NCBI GenBank assembly: GCA_942491465.1
Contig: CALOBA010000045.1
Location: forward strand, 62,001 to 126,000
Origin: CALOBA01 sp942491465
GTDB lineage: Bacteria; Pseudomonadota; Gammaproteobacteria; Chromatiales; Chromatiaceae
DNA: 64,000 nt
Direction: 5' to 3'
Shown here: positions 53,768-62,532 of the stretch, piece by piece
Numbering within the stretch: the stretch's first letter is position 1
How the letters are laid out: each line of letters begins with the position of its first letter
Made by a program: the position numbers and the translations under genes
The notes under the pieces: model-generated
The model's input: the letters and a program-made list of their open reading frames with translations, nothing else
What the model was told of the DNA's origin: nothing
The model's database searches: none

Positions 53768-54508
53768 ATGTTGCTGATCCCCGCGATCGACCTGAAAGAT
53801 GGCCGTTGTGTGCGCCTGCGCCAAGGCCGTATGGATGACGAGACGGTGTTCTCGGATGATCCGGTGCAGATGGCCGCACGCTGGGTGCAGGCCGGTGCCC
53901 GCAGGCTGCACCTGGTGGACCTGAACGGGGCCTTCGCCGGCGAGCCCGTGAACGGGGACGCCGTACGCGCCATCAGCGCCGCCTTTCCCGACCTGCCGAT
54001 CCAGGTCGGCGGCGGCATCCGCGACGAGCGCACCATCGCCGCCTACCTCGACGCCGGCGTCACCTGGTGCATCATCGGCACCCAGGCGGTCAAGGAGCCG
54101 GAATTCGTCGGGCGCGCCTGCCGGGCCTTCCCCGACAACGTCATCGTCGGCCTCGACGCCAAAGACGGCATGGTCGCCATCAACGGCTGGGCGGTGGTCA
54201 CCGACCACCGGGTCGCGGACCTGGCCAAGCGCTTCGAAGGCGATGGCGTGGCCGCCATCGTCTACACCGACATCGGCCGCGACGGGATGCTCACCGGTCC
54301 CAACGTCCAGGCGACCCAAGCCTTGGCCACGGCCATCGCCACCCCGGTCATCGCCTCCGGCGGCATCACCAGCATCGACGACATCCGCGCCCTGGCCGAG
54401 GTCGCCCCCAGCGGCATCACCGCCGCCATCACCGGCCGCGCCATCTACGAAGGCACGCTGGACTTCAGCGACGGGCAGCGGTTGGCGGACGAGCTGGCCG
54501 CGGCTTGA
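53768..54508 (+). CDS. hisA: HisA, ProFAR isomerase
   Basis: 246 residues. Isomerises ProFAR to PRFAR in histidine synthesis. TIM barrel with IPAIDLKDGRCVRLRQG, LHLVDLNGAF, the phosphate loop QVGGGIRDERTI, TDIGRDGMLTGPN and VIASGGITS. Complete, but hisF and hisIE, which normally follow it directly, are absent. The sequence changes character within 30 bp of the stop. Confidence 0.97.
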   Translation: MLLIPAIDLKDGRCVRLRQGRMDDETVFSDDPVQMAARWVQAGARRLHLVDLNGAFAGEPVNGDAVRAISAAFPDLPIQVGGGIRDERTIAAYLDAGVTWCIIGTQAVKEPEFVGRACRAFPDNVIVGLDAKDGMVAINGWAVVTDHRVADLAKRFEGDGVAAIVYTDIGRDGMLTGPNVQATQALATAIATPVIASGGITSIDDIRALAEVAPSGITAAITGRAIYEGTLDFSDGQRLADELAAA

Positions 54509-54707
54509 CGCGCATCAACCGAGCGATGGAGGTCACTGATCGGTGGCTACTGTATACGTACTGAATGACGACGGGAACACCCAGGCCATGGCAAGGAGAG
54601 AAAGAGGGGGTTGGGAATGGGGAGAATGGGCTGGGCGCTGAGGACCGAGGTGGGCTAAAGATTCGGGCGATCAGTGGGTGGGAAGGTCGATGAGTCGTGG
54701 AAATTCA
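54509..54707 (+). other. Junction between core genome and mobile patchwork
   Basis: About 200 bp after hisA with lower GC and purine-rich stretches (GGAGAGAAAGAGGGGGTTGG) and no coding sense. Marks the right end of the core block and the left border of the first RAYT element. Confidence 0.5.
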
Positions 54708-54820
54708 GAATTACGGTGACACGTTATCATTTGCACCATTTCCCTTTTGGCTTATGGTTGGCGAATGTATCGGCTCCCACGAATCATCGTACCCGGCATT
54801 GCCCATCATGTGACGCAACG
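54708..54820 (+). pseudogene. RAYT element 1, left end and N-terminal 18 codons
   Basis: Begins with the terminal repeat GAATTACGGTGACAC, then the same leader as element 2 and a short reading frame from the ATG at 54765: RLPRIIVPGIAHHVTQR, the typical N-terminus of REP-associated tyrosine transposases (HHVTQR). It breaks off at 54820, where foreign sequence begins. Confidence 0.8.
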
Positions 54821-55792
54821 ATGGTAAGATTTTAAGGAGAGTAATATATTATGGTTTTTGGATCGTTGGTGAATTGTTGTAAGGCTGGAGGTGGTTGGTG
54901 TTGGGAGTCTGGGTAGGTGAGTTGAGATGTTTGGGTGTTTGGGTAGTGGTTACGGATGGAGAGATGCAAGAGATCCGGATGACCGAAACGCCCGAGGGAG
55001 ACGCGCGGAGTGGCGGGGCGGTGACGCGATCACCGACGCAATCGATGTGTGTGCAAGAGTTGACGCGCACGTGGAGGTGATAGCGCGTGCGTGGACAGAT
55101 CTCAAGCTTGCAGCGGCTGCTTGAGCACGGCATAGGTCAGTCGCAATACCGCCGCCGACTTGCTCGTCGGGCCGGCTTTCGTCCGGGCGTGGAAGAGTTG
55201 ATCACTGGGCAGGTCGACCGCACGAGCGTGACCGACAGTTTCGTCACTTGCCGCCTTGCGCCGCTTGGCATGCCGCGCGGTATCCCCGTGCTGTCCATCG
55301 ACACGAAGAAGGAACCGTTCGGCTGCCCGACCCGACACTACAGTACCGCCCGCAGGCGGTGTACGACCACGATTTCAGCCACCTCGCCGAAGGCCGCTGG
55401 TGCCTCACGGCGTCTACGATGTGATGCGAACGTGGGTTCATCACCCTGCACCTCGGAACAGGCCTTCGTTTGCGACGCCATCGCTTGTCTTGGGAGGTTC
55501 TCGTGCGTACCCGGCCACGAGGCGATCTCTGTGCGACGGGCGGAGACGGGCTCTGCGTTTCGAGGACATGATCGAGCTCACCCGCATCTCGGATTGCGTG
55601 GCGTATCGCGCACTATCGCATCTCGAAGGATCCGATCGAACACGTTCTTCAGCCAGGTCGAGTCATGGAGCGGCGTGATGCTCGATTCTCCCAGACCTGG
55701 AACGGTTGAGAATGTCCGCACGAACCGGTTACGTTCACGCATTGATAGACATATGAGATCGTCGCCGACACTTCGCGATATCAAGATTTCGG
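54821..55792 (+). mobile_element. Insertion in RAYT element 1, with degraded ISAzo13-like transposase
   Basis: 972 bp that replace ~210 bp of the RAYT gene. The first ~260 bp are AT-rich and purine-biased with no gene. At ~55110-55720 scattered frames recall ISAzo13-family transposases: GIPVLSIDTKKEPFG, then VPHGVYDV in another frame, and VESWSGVML in a third. Several frameshifts; clearly dead. The rest is unassigned. Confidence 0.45.
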
Positions 55793-56245
55793 CGATTGCG
55801 GGTAACTGGCCACTTGTTTCAAAGGCGGTTCGGCTGCGTGGCAATGGATGAATCTCACTTGATGGCAGCTTTCCGTTACGTGGCTTTGAATCCCGTCAAG
55901 GCGAAGCTGGCTACGACGGCTGCCGATTGGCCTTGGTCCAGCACGCCAGCACATCTCCGGCGCCAAGACGATGGCTTGGTTACCGTTCGCCCCCTGCTAG
56001 ATCGTGTCGATAGTTTCGCGGACTTCTTGGAGGTACCAGCGGATGCTGAACGGGTTGCCGCCCTCACGAATGGTCAAACGATCGGGCGACCGTTGATGGG
56101 CGACCAAGAGCTCGGCGAGCTCGAGAAACGACTTGGCCGAACGCTACGTCCAGGCAAGCGTGGCCGGCCCCCTTCGCAGAAGGATGACCCGAGACAACTA
56201 AAATTAGTGTAATTGGTAAGGTGTCACCGTAATTCACCGTAATTC
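55793..56245 (+). pseudogene. RAYT element 1, C-terminal part and right end
   Basis: Resumes at GATTGCGGGTAACTGGCC and codes RVTGHLFQRRFGCVAMDE, AFRYVALNPVKAKLATTAAD, through to QKDDPRQLKLV, differing from element 2 at only a few bases. Right terminal repeat GTGTCACCGTAATTC at 56221-56235, with the last ten bases duplicated. No start and no HUH motif (the LMPNHVHL part is missing), so inactive. Confidence 0.8.
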
Positions 56246-56267
56246 TGTGCAAGTGCCTGTCTTGTGT

Positions 56268-56714
56268 TCAAGGTTTGTCGGGCGGGGTCAGTGTCTCGTC
56301 GGTCGGCACCTGCACGGGTGGTGCACAGCGGAGCCGCCGGGCGCGGCGGGCGAAGCGCCGGTCGTCGAAGGTGTAGAGGGCCTCGCAGTGGTGACTGCCC
56401 GCCAGGTGCAGGGCGTCGGCGAAGTCCATGCCCTCTTTGGTCAAGGGCAGGGCGGCGAGGATGCGATCGGACTCCTCGATGTTGACGTGACCGAGGCCGA
56501 GCAGGTGCTCGAAGACGCGGACGATCTGCGCGGCCTCGAAGCGGTAGAAGGCACGCAGGACCCATTCCAGCTCAAGCACCACGGTCAGGGGCACGAACAG
56601 GCTGGGGCTGTTCGTCATGATCGCTCGGGCGACGGGGCGCTGCCTGGCGGCCTCTTTGTCGCCCGGGTCGTCAACGTAGAAGCGGGCGAGGATGTTGGTG
56701 TCAAGGGCGATCAT
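56268..56714 (-). CDS. VapC-like PIN-domain toxin
   Basis: 148 residues from the ATG at 56714. PIN-domain acids visible: MIALDTNILARFYVDD (first Asp), VVLELEWVLRAF (Glu), DFADALHLAGSHHCEALYTFDDR (Asp residues). A likely site-specific RNase. Overlaps its antitoxin by 14 bp. Complete and apparently functional, in a region otherwise full of broken genes. Confidence 0.9.
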   Translation of the reverse strand: MIALDTNILARFYVDDPGDKEAARQRPVARAIMTNSPSLFVPLTVVLELEWVLRAFYRFEAAQIVRVFEHLLGLGHVNIEESDRILAALPLTKEGMDFADALHLAGSHHCEALYTFDDRRFARRARRLRCAPPVQVPTDETLTPPDKP

Positions 56715-56961
56715 CTGCCTCGGCCCGCATCGCCTCGGCCACTTCGAATTCCGCCAGGCTGCGCTTGCCCGGGAGGTCGCAACGAAGCATGCCGTAGCCG
56801 TCCTCGGCATGGGACGGCGCTATTGACTTCAGCGGGCGTACCCGGATGCTGCAGCCTTCCAGCTCGAAATCCAGCTTGCTGCCAGGTACAAGACCGAGCC
56901 GCCGGCGGATCACAGCAGGGATGACGACTTGGCCCTTGTCGGAAACAGTGACGGTAGGCAT
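56701..56961 (-). CDS. AbrB-type antitoxin VapB
   Basis: 86 residues: MPTVTVSDKGQVVIPAVIRR is an AbrB DNA-binding domain, followed by a toxin-binding tail (LAEFEVAEAMRAEADD). Upstream gene of the pair. Related in type, though not in sequence detail, to the pair at the left edge of the window. Confidence 0.88.
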   Translation of the reverse strand: MPTVTVSDKGQVVIPAVIRRRLGLVPGSKLDFELEGCSIRVRPLKSIAPSHAEDGYGMLRCDLPGKRSLAEFEVAEAMRAEADDRP

Positions 56962-57109
56962 GGCAATCTCGATGTCTTACCCGGTAAGATAAATTGCGAA
57001 AATAACACGCATGCCAGCCGTCTACAACATCATCGGGCCAGAAACTCACCCGCCGCCCCGGGCGTTTCGTCGCCCTTGCCCTGTCTGACCACCCTTCACA
57101 AAGGCGCTC

Positions 57110-57345
57110 GGTCAAGCGCCCGGGCCTTGCGCGCGCGCGTTTCACGCCGTCGGCGCGCCTGTCCTTGTGGTGGTGCGCGGAAACCTCTGCGCTGCGGCGG
57201 GAGCCGTGCGTGCGGAGTCGACAGGGCGCTGGGCCGGATGGTGTAACACTCCAAGTCCGGTTCTGCGAGGAGCCGGGAACGAACCGTCGGATGGTAGAGA
57301 TGTTGCGGCACCGCCGGGAAACCAGGCGGCAAACAGATGTAGACG
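57110..57345 (+). ncRNA. Probable group II intron 3'-end remnant
   Basis: About 230 bp matching in order and motif the segment 63108-63345: GCGCGTTTCAC, GTCGGCG, then GGCCGGATGGTGTAACAC and AAGTCCGGTTCTGCGAGGAG, which can fold as a domain V-like hairpin (CCGGA paired with TCCGG around a GGTGT stem), and a downstream GCGGCACCGCCGGGAAACC. No reverse transcriptase is present. Upstream 56962-57109 shows nothing. Confidence 0.45.
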
Positions 57346-57393
57346 AGACCGGCGGATGATCCTCGATCACCTCGACCAAGTACGGAGCCCCTC

Positions 57394-57545
57394 ATGCTTG
57401 TTCCCCCCAAAGTCCACGTCAGCGTGGATGTCGGTTGCCGACGTCACAGCGTCGCCATCGGCTTGTCGAGCGGCGAGCTGCGGTTCAGGGCTCCGGTTGC
57501 AGACCGAGCGCCAGCGCCTGCTGGACCATCTCGGCGGTGTTCTTG
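57394..57545 (+). pseudogene. Transposase N-terminal fragment, IS110-like
   Basis: A start codon at 57394 gives MLVPPKVHVSVDVGCRRHSV, resembling the opening RNase-H-like strand with the first catalytic Asp in IS110-family proteins. It is cut after ~50 codons by RAYT element 2. No continuation is found on the other side. Confidence 0.4.
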
Positions 57546-58313
57546 AATTACGGTGACACGTTACCATTTGCACCATTTCCCTTTTGGCTTATGGTGGGCG
57601 AATGTCTCGGCTCCCACGAATCATCGTACCCAGCATTACCCATCATGTGACGCAACGTGGGAACAGGCCCAACGAATATTTATGGGGGATGACGACTATG
57701 CGCTTTACAGAGATTGGCTAGCGCAGGCGTGTCGATCAAAAGGCGTGGAAGTCTGGTCCTACTGCTTGATGCCAAACCATGTTCACTTGATTCTCGCACC
57801 CGCTGACGAAACCGGGCTGTCCCGCGCCGTCGGCGAAACGCATCGTCGATATATCGGTTACATCAACGCACGATTGCGGGTAACTGGCCACTTGTTTCAA
57901 GGGCGATTCGGCTGCGTGGCAATGGATGAATCTCACTTGATGGCAGCTTTCCGTTACGTGGCTTTGAATCCCGTCAAGGCGAAGCTGGCTACGACGGCTG
58001 CCGATTGGCCTTGGTCCAGCACGCCAGCACACCTCCGGCGCCAAGACGATGGCTTGGTTACCGTTCGCCCCCTGCTAGATCGTGTCGATAGTTTCGCGGA
58101 CTTCTTGGAGGTACCAGCGGATGCTGAACGGGTTGCCGCCCTCACGAATGGTCAAACTATCGGGCGACCGTTGATGGGCGACCAAGAGCTCGGCGAGCTC
58201 GAGAGACGACTTGGCCGAACGCTACGTCCAGGCAAGCGTGGCCGGCCCCCTTCGCAGAAGGATGACCCGAGACAACTAAAATTAGTGTAATTGGTAAGGT
58301 GTCACCGTAATTC
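57546..58313 (+). mobile_element. RAYT element 2
   Basis: 768 bp between inverted ends GAATTACGGTGACAC (57546-57560) and GTGTCACCGTAATTC (58299-58313). Carries one gene (57603-58290). The same GGTGACA-type termini are seen in many proteobacterial RAYT loci. Near-identical to element 1 over shared parts, so the two copies separated recently. Confidence 0.85.
57603..58290 (+). pseudogene. REP-associated tyrosine transposase, frameshifted
   Basis: The protein would start RLPRIIVPSITHHVTQRGNR; one base is missing near 57662-57670, and the next frame continues QRIFMGDDDYALYRDWLAQA. The Y1/HUH motif LMPNHVHLILAP and the region with the catalytic Tyr (THRRYIGYINAR) are intact. About 230 residues if the frame is restored. 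A single-base lesion, so it may be recent decay or a sequencing error. Confidence 0.85.
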
Positions 58314-58469
58314 CGAATCCTGCCGCGGCTGTGCCGGCTTGGGCTGAGCGGTCGTGGCGGCGCGGTGCGTGCCCCCAGCGTTCCACGCGCATTCGCTTCG
58401 GCGGTGATGCTTCATTGCTCCACGGAGCCCTTTGCTCCGGCTTTGGCGATGCGGCTTCGACTTGCTGCG

Positions 58470-58552
58470 GCCAACGTCAACCGCAGCCCGCGCCAGACTG
58501 CGGCCACGCGCGAAGCGCCGGCCGCAGTTTGGCGTCGGGCTGGCGGGTTTTA
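58470..58552. repeat. Long hairpin resembling a degenerate attC site
   Basis: CAGCCCGCGCCAGACTGCGG and its near-complement GCCGCAGTTTGGCGTCGGGC pair around a short GC loop. The left side, GCCAACGTCAACCGCAGCCC, closely resembles the left side of the attC at 61352 (GCCCAACGTCAAGCACAGCC). The right side no longer ends in GTTRRRY. The gap 58314-58469 shows no gene. Confidence 0.3.
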
Positions 58553-58615
58553 TAGTAGCTCTAAACCAGTTGTTGTTGGTTTGTATTCAGCAGCAGCCGG
58601 CGCTGTGGACAACTC
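58541..58615. repeat. ~70-bp repeat, copy 2
   Basis: TATAGTAGCTCTAAACCAG, TGTTGTTGGT and TTCAGCAGCAGCCGGCG, the counterpart of 24460-24535. Here it lies between the attC-like hairpin and the IS110 transposase. Confidence 0.6.
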
Positions 58616-58689
58616 GGTTGCCGCAGCGCCGGGCAAAGGGTTCCGCCCTGTGCTACAGAGTACAGGGTGGGCACGCCCTCGGGCTACGA

Positions 58690-58871
58690 ATAGCTGGCGC
58701 GATGCGTTCGACGCTTACCAACTTACCTTCGAGCCCGGAGGTGTCCATCGTTCCATAACGAATCCTCAGGGGTCGATGTCACAACGACTCTCTATATTGC
58801 CTTCGAGGAACGCATTTGACATCCGCAGTTTGGGGCGTTGCCGTTTTCGTGAGTCTAACACGGGCGAGGTG
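58690..58871 (+). ncRNA. IS110 non-coding left end, expected site of a bridge RNA
   Basis: The non-coding stretch directly before the transposase. IS110-family recombinases are known to use a structured RNA transcribed from a non-coding end of the element (upstream of the gene in the IS110 group). No structure was computed. The left boundary given here is arbitrary, since IS110 elements lack terminal inverted repeats. This is an expectation from the family, not something seen directly. Confidence 0.3.
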
Positions 58872-60155
58872 ATGATCATGAGCGCAGAGGTACTCGACGG
58901 ATTTGCGGCCGCTGTCGGCATCGACTGGGCGGACCGCAAGCACGACATCTGTCTTCAGGTGGCGGGCTCGACCAAGCGGGAGTTCTGCGTCCTGGAGCAC
59001 AAGCCCGAGGCGATCGACGACTGGGCCAACGCCTTGCGGCGGCGCTTCGACAACCGCCCGGTGGCGGTGTGTTTGGAGACGCGTCGCGGACCCTTGATCA
59101 ATGCGTTGTCGAAGTACGAGCACTTGGTGCTGTATCCGGTCAATCCGAACCTGCTCGCGGGGGTGCGCAAGGCGTTCTCGAGCAGCGGCGCCAAGGACGA
59201 TCCGAGCGATGCCGCGCTGGCGCTCGACATCCTGCTCCAGCATCCGGAGAAGCTGCCCGCGTGGGTGCCGGAGGATGCGCGTACGCGCCATCTCCAGGCG
59301 CTGGTCGAGGGTCGTCGGCGCTTGATCGGGGCGCGTGTGCGCATCACCAATCGGCTGCTGGCGAACCTCAAGGGCTACTACCCGCAGGCGATTGAATGCT
59401 TTGAGGATATCGGCACGCGGATGGCCTGTGCGTTCCTGAGCGAATGGCCTTCGCTCGCGGATGCGCGCCGCGCCCGCAAGGCGACCCTGGTGGCGTTCTT
59501 CCATCATCACGGGGTGCGCGATGATGAGTTGATCGCCAAGCGCATCGCCCTGCTGAAGCACGGCATGGCACTGACCACCGATGCGGGTGTCGTGCTGCCG
59601 TCGGTGCTGACGACCAAGGCGCTGGTGGCGGAGCTGCGCGCACTGCTGGTCGGGATCGGCGACTTCGACGATGCCATCGCGCGGGTGTTCAAGACCCACC
59701 CGGATGCGTTCATCTTCCAGAGCCTGCCCGGTGCGGGGCCGACCTTTGCCCCGCGACTGCTGTGCGCCCTCGGCACGCAACGCGAACGCTTCGCCTCGGC
59801 CGCGGCGTTACAGATGTATCTGGGCATCGCGCCGGTGACCGAACGCAGCGGCAAGTCGACCTGGGTGCATTGGCGCTGGGCCTGTCCGAAGTTCCTGCGC
59901 CAGAGCATCGTCGAGTGGGCCGGCATGTCGCGCCGCTATTCGCTGTGGGCGGCGGCCTTCTATGCCGAGCAGCGCGAGCGAGGCAAGGCGCACAACGCCG
60001 CCATCCGGGCACTGGCGTTCAAGTGGCTGCGCATCCTCTATCGCTGCTGGCAGGAGCGCAAGCCCTACGATGAGGTGGCCTACCTGAGGGCGCTTCAGGA
60101 GCGCGGCTCACCGCTGCTCCAGCGTATCGCCCAGGTGCCGCCGAAGGCTGCCTGA
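58872..60155 (+). CDS. IS110-family transposase (DEDD recombinase)
   Basis: 427 residues from the ATG at 58872 (or 425 from 58878). RuvC-like N-terminal domain with the DEDD acids: VGIDWADRKHDI, VCLETRRGPLIN, and KDDPSDAALALDIL. The C-terminal Tnp_20 domain has SLPGAGPTFAPRL and YLGIAPVTERSGKSTW, where the catalytic Ser is expected. Full length with no frameshift, the only apparently intact transposase in the window. Confidence 0.93.
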   Translation: MIMSAEVLDGFAAAVGIDWADRKHDICLQVAGSTKREFCVLEHKPEAIDDWANALRRRFDNRPVAVCLETRRGPLINALSKYEHLVLYPVNPNLLAGVRKAFSSSGAKDDPSDAALALDILLQHPEKLPAWVPEDARTRHLQALVEGRRRLIGARVRITNRLLANLKGYYPQAIECFEDIGTRMACAFLSEWPSLADARRARKATLVAFFHHHGVRDDELIAKRIALLKHGMALTTDAGVVLPSVLTTKALVAELRALLVGIGDFDDAIARVFKTHPDAFIFQSLPGAGPTFAPRLLCALGTQRERFASAAALQMYLGIAPVTERSGKSTWVHWRWACPKFLRQSIVEWAGMSRRYSLWAAAFYAEQRERGKAHNAAIRALAFKWLRILYRCWQERKPYDEVAYLRALQERGSPLLQRIAQVPPKAA

Positions 60156-60213
60156 ACAACTTCGCTAGGGACGGGACAACCGCCTCCGATTCGGGCGGTG
60201 GGTAACGCGGAGA

Positions 60214-60243
60214 CCGGAGGGGGGGGCAGGGGGGGGCGGGGGG
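60214..60243. other. G-run tract of doubtful origin
   Basis: Nearly pure G (runs of 6-9 separated by CA or C). It lies exactly between the right flank of IS110 and the broken end of the leftward gene at 60244-60549. Same character as 34026-34216. Confidence 0.65.
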
Positions 60244-60549
60244 CCCGATGGAGTCTTTGATGCAACTTTCGTAAAGGTAACCAAAGGGATACTCGGCAGC
60301 AGCCAAGACGGCATACAATGCTGGTGAAGAGCCATCATTGCCGTAATCGACCCAGCGGTGGATCGAAGACGGTATGATTCTCACCTGCAACCAACCATTC
60401 ACTGAATCGCTCTCGAAGTGACGGTAAACGGTGTACCAACTTACAGGCGGATCGCCCGCATCTTCGACGATCTTCCGAACGTCTTGCCACTCCAGTTCCG
60501 CTCCAAGGCCATTAGCGCCATTCAGGTCAGTGTGCGAAACCCGGTTCAC
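60244..60549 (-). CDS. Cassette-type hypothetical protein, C-terminus lost
   Basis: About 102 residues of sensible protein: WYTVYRHFESDSVNGWLQV, RWVDYGNDGSSPALYAVL, AAEYPFGYLYESCIKD. It then runs into the G tract. No family recognised. GC content is lower than in the core genes. Starts 45 bp after the stop of the next leftward gene, so both may be in one cassette. Confidence 0.5.
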
Positions 60550-60593
60550 AACGGGCTGTGTATCGAGAAGCGCGACGGGAGTATTGGAAAAAT

Positions 60594-61313
60594 CTATTCT
60601 ATTCGACTTGATGGTAAGAACGGCTTCGCATCCGGGATATCGACCTCACGTTCGTCGAAGTATTCGATTGGTGCGTTGGTAAGCGCCAGTTGAGCTAGCT
60701 TTGGAGGCCACGATTGCACCGCGCCTTCAAGTATTGGCTCCTTCTTTGATTTAAGTCTGCGTGGAGCGCTATCGCGATCCGTCTGTAGAGTAATGACCAT
60801 TCTCCCGCCAAGCTTGAGCCTACCGGGGGTCGGCGATGAGTTGAGGACAGTCCGACTGACCGCACCAGTAAGAGGAAAACCATCCTCCATAGATACCAAC
60901 CAAGTCGCACCTATTGGGTCGTTCGGTCGGTTGGTAACATTAGCTCGAATTCGCCGCATAAAGTTTGCCATCTGAATGCCCAACCCTTTCAGACCTCGAG
61001 GCTTGAAGACGGCGCGACCGTGCTTTGCGAATCTCAGAATCTCCACTTCGGCATCACCGTCTGCTCCGGCGAGTAGCGAAGGCGCAACCAAAGCCCGACA
61101 CCCTGATCCACAGGTACCAGGGGCAACTCCCATCTCAATCTCCTCACCATCGAAATCAGCGGTAATGTTGATCCCCAAGTGAAGCGACGATGTCTGATAC
61201 TGCCCCGCTTGAGGTCCTGGGGCGGCCAGTGCGGCAGGGAAGGTGCCATCAGGGGACGCTTCATTTACCGCGTCCGGAGTAATATTGATGCCGCTTGATT
61301 GGAACAATGCCAT
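60594..61313 (-). CDS. Hypothetical protein of an integron-like cassette
   Basis: 239 residues from the ATG at 61313. No family recognised. Features: MALFQSSGINITPDAVNEA at the start, GTCGSGCRALVAPSLLAG, then FMRRIRANVTNRPNDPIGA and a basic segment before the end. No signal peptide or membrane segment. It begins 39 bp downstream (in its own direction) of an attC site, as cassette genes do, and its codon use and GC are unlike the core. Confidence 0.65.
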   Translation of the reverse strand: MALFQSSGINITPDAVNEASPDGTFPAALAAPGPQAGQYQTSSLHLGINITADFDGEEIEMGVAPGTCGSGCRALVAPSLLAGADGDAEVEILRFAKHGRAVFKPRGLKGLGIQMANFMRRIRANVTNRPNDPIGATWLVSMEDGFPLTGAVSRTVLNSSPTPGRLKLGGRMVITLQTDRDSAPRRLKSKKEPILEGAVQSWPPKLAQLALTNAPIEYFDEREVDIPDAKPFLPSSRIE

Positions 61314-61351
61314 GCTGGACTTCCTCAGTTCTGGGCCTACGCGGGTTGACC

Positions 61352-61445
61352 GCCCAACGTCAAGCACAGCCCGGCGCATGCTGCCGAGCCGCCCGCGTCA
61401 GCGGCGGCTCGGCAGCATGCGCTCGGGCTGGTGCTCTAGTTGGGC
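61352..61445 (-). repeat. attC recombination site 1
   Basis: 94 bp with the outer cores GCCCAAC (61352-61358) and GTTGGGC (61439-61445), second boxes GTCAAGCACAGCCCG and CGGGCTGGTGCTC, and a strong internal hairpin (CATGCTGCCGAGCCGCC and its complement). This is the layout of an integron attC. It follows the phospholipase-like gene in its reading direction. Confidence 0.8.
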
Positions 61446-61501
61446 GTCTTTTCATCGGTTGAGAGTGTCGGTTATTGAGCCTGGCCCCTTTTCCTCTTTT
61501 C

Positions 61502-61957
61502 CTATGCCTTACCGTCGGCATTCGCAGGGAGTGCTTCCGTGCCACGAAAATCCTTGCCGTAACCCCAGCGGTACGATGTCGCAAAATAGGGTAAGCCGCC
61601 GATGGAAACGGCAATCTGCATTGCCGAACCGAGCAAGTTCGCCAAGGTGTCGTCGTCGAGCATGTTGGCGACGCATTGCTTCAAGGCTTCGTCGGCAGCC
61701 TGTTTCTCTTCACGGGTGCCACCGTAGTAATAGGCACGGTCATGAACGACGCAGCACTCCCTCCAAGGCAGAGTTTCGCCGAGACGATCGCGAACTGCTA
61801 GCGGCAACTTGGCATAGCTAGCGGACATACCGCCACTACAGCCGTCTGAGTGTTTTTCTGGATCGAATTCAGGAATATCGGTGATTCTCTCCCAAAGATC
61901 CGGCTTAGTGCGCCCTTTGATGGCCGCGAGTATTTCGTGTGTAGATTTATACGTCAT
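61502..61957 (-). CDS. Phospholipase A2-like protein in a gene cassette
   Basis: 151 residues. The stretch DGCSGGMSASYAKLPL leads to ECCVVHDRAYYYGGTREEK, the CCxxHD catalytic pattern of phospholipase A2-type enzymes, with His and Asp as the dyad. Another Cys in ALKQCVANML could pair with one of these. A C-terminal hydrophobic patch (IAVSIGGLPYFATSYRWGYG) lacks a clear membrane helix. No signal peptide. Flanked by attC sites on both sides, so it is a complete mobile cassette. Enzyme activity is inferred. Confidence 0.65.
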   Translation of the reverse strand: MTYKSTHEILAAIKGRTKPDLWERITDIPEFDPEKHSDGCSGGMSASYAKLPLAVRDRLGETLPWRECCVVHDRAYYYGGTREEKQAADEALKQCVANMLDDDTLANLLGSAMQIAVSIGGLPYFATSYRWGYGKDFRGTEALPANADGKA

Positions 61958-62052
61958 CGCATTTTCTCCAGAGTTACTTGCCTATACTATCCGCCGTGAA
62001 ACCGATTACGGTCGTCGCTAGTCCATTCAATCCGGGACGTTAGATTGCGTGG

Positions 62053-62142
62053 GCCCAACGTTAAGCACAGCGCGCGCATTGGAGCAGCCTGAGCGATAGC
62101 GAAGGCTGCTCCAAGGCGTCGCAGCTTGTGCTCTTGTTGGGC
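62053..62142 (-). repeat. attC recombination site 2
   Basis: 90 bp. Outer cores GCCCAAC (62053-62059) and GTTGGGC (62136-62142), inner boxes GTTAAGCACAGC and GCTTGTGCTC, and a central hairpin TTGGAGCAGCC/GGCTGCTCCAA. Same end design as site 1, different centre, as expected for attC sites of one integron type. Confidence 0.8.
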
Positions 62143-62164
62143 ATCTTTATCATTCATCGACTAG

Positions 62165-62330
62165 AGAAAAGGGCTCCGACCCTGAGGTATCCCCACAAAA
62201 TTCCGTTTCGGATCAACGTTCAACAAACACCAGCGACGCCGCGGGGGCGGGCTCAAAGTTCAGGGCATCTGTAACCCACTGATCAGCCGACCTATTTCAT
62301 AGGCATACCTCAGGCTCCGACCCCTTTATC
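62165..62330. repeat. ~165-bp unit with inverted ends
   Basis: The motif GGG-TC-GA-CCTGAGGTAT occurs in direct sense at the left (62167-62190) and in reverse at the right (62303-62329), enclosing ~110 bp with no gene. It may be a small non-autonomous element. Confidence 0.45.
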
Positions 62331-62532
62331 CGCCTTTTTCCGCTTGGTGGCAGCACAGCTCTTGGCTGGGTAGGAGACTCACATGCGGGACATGGGTTAG
62401 TCGATCGGGGAAATATTGATTCTGTCATCGGGGAAATGCGCAGGGTCACGTTCGCGCACCCGCATTCGTCGGCGCCCCGTGCGCCCCGGGCGCGCCATGT
62501 GTGGTCCGTTCGGCCCGTTCGGGTCCCGTTCG

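Noticed and set aside
55087..55851. A 254-codon plus frame taken as one gene
   Set aside because: Its parts match different frames of a degraded transposase and then run into RAYT sequence out of frame.
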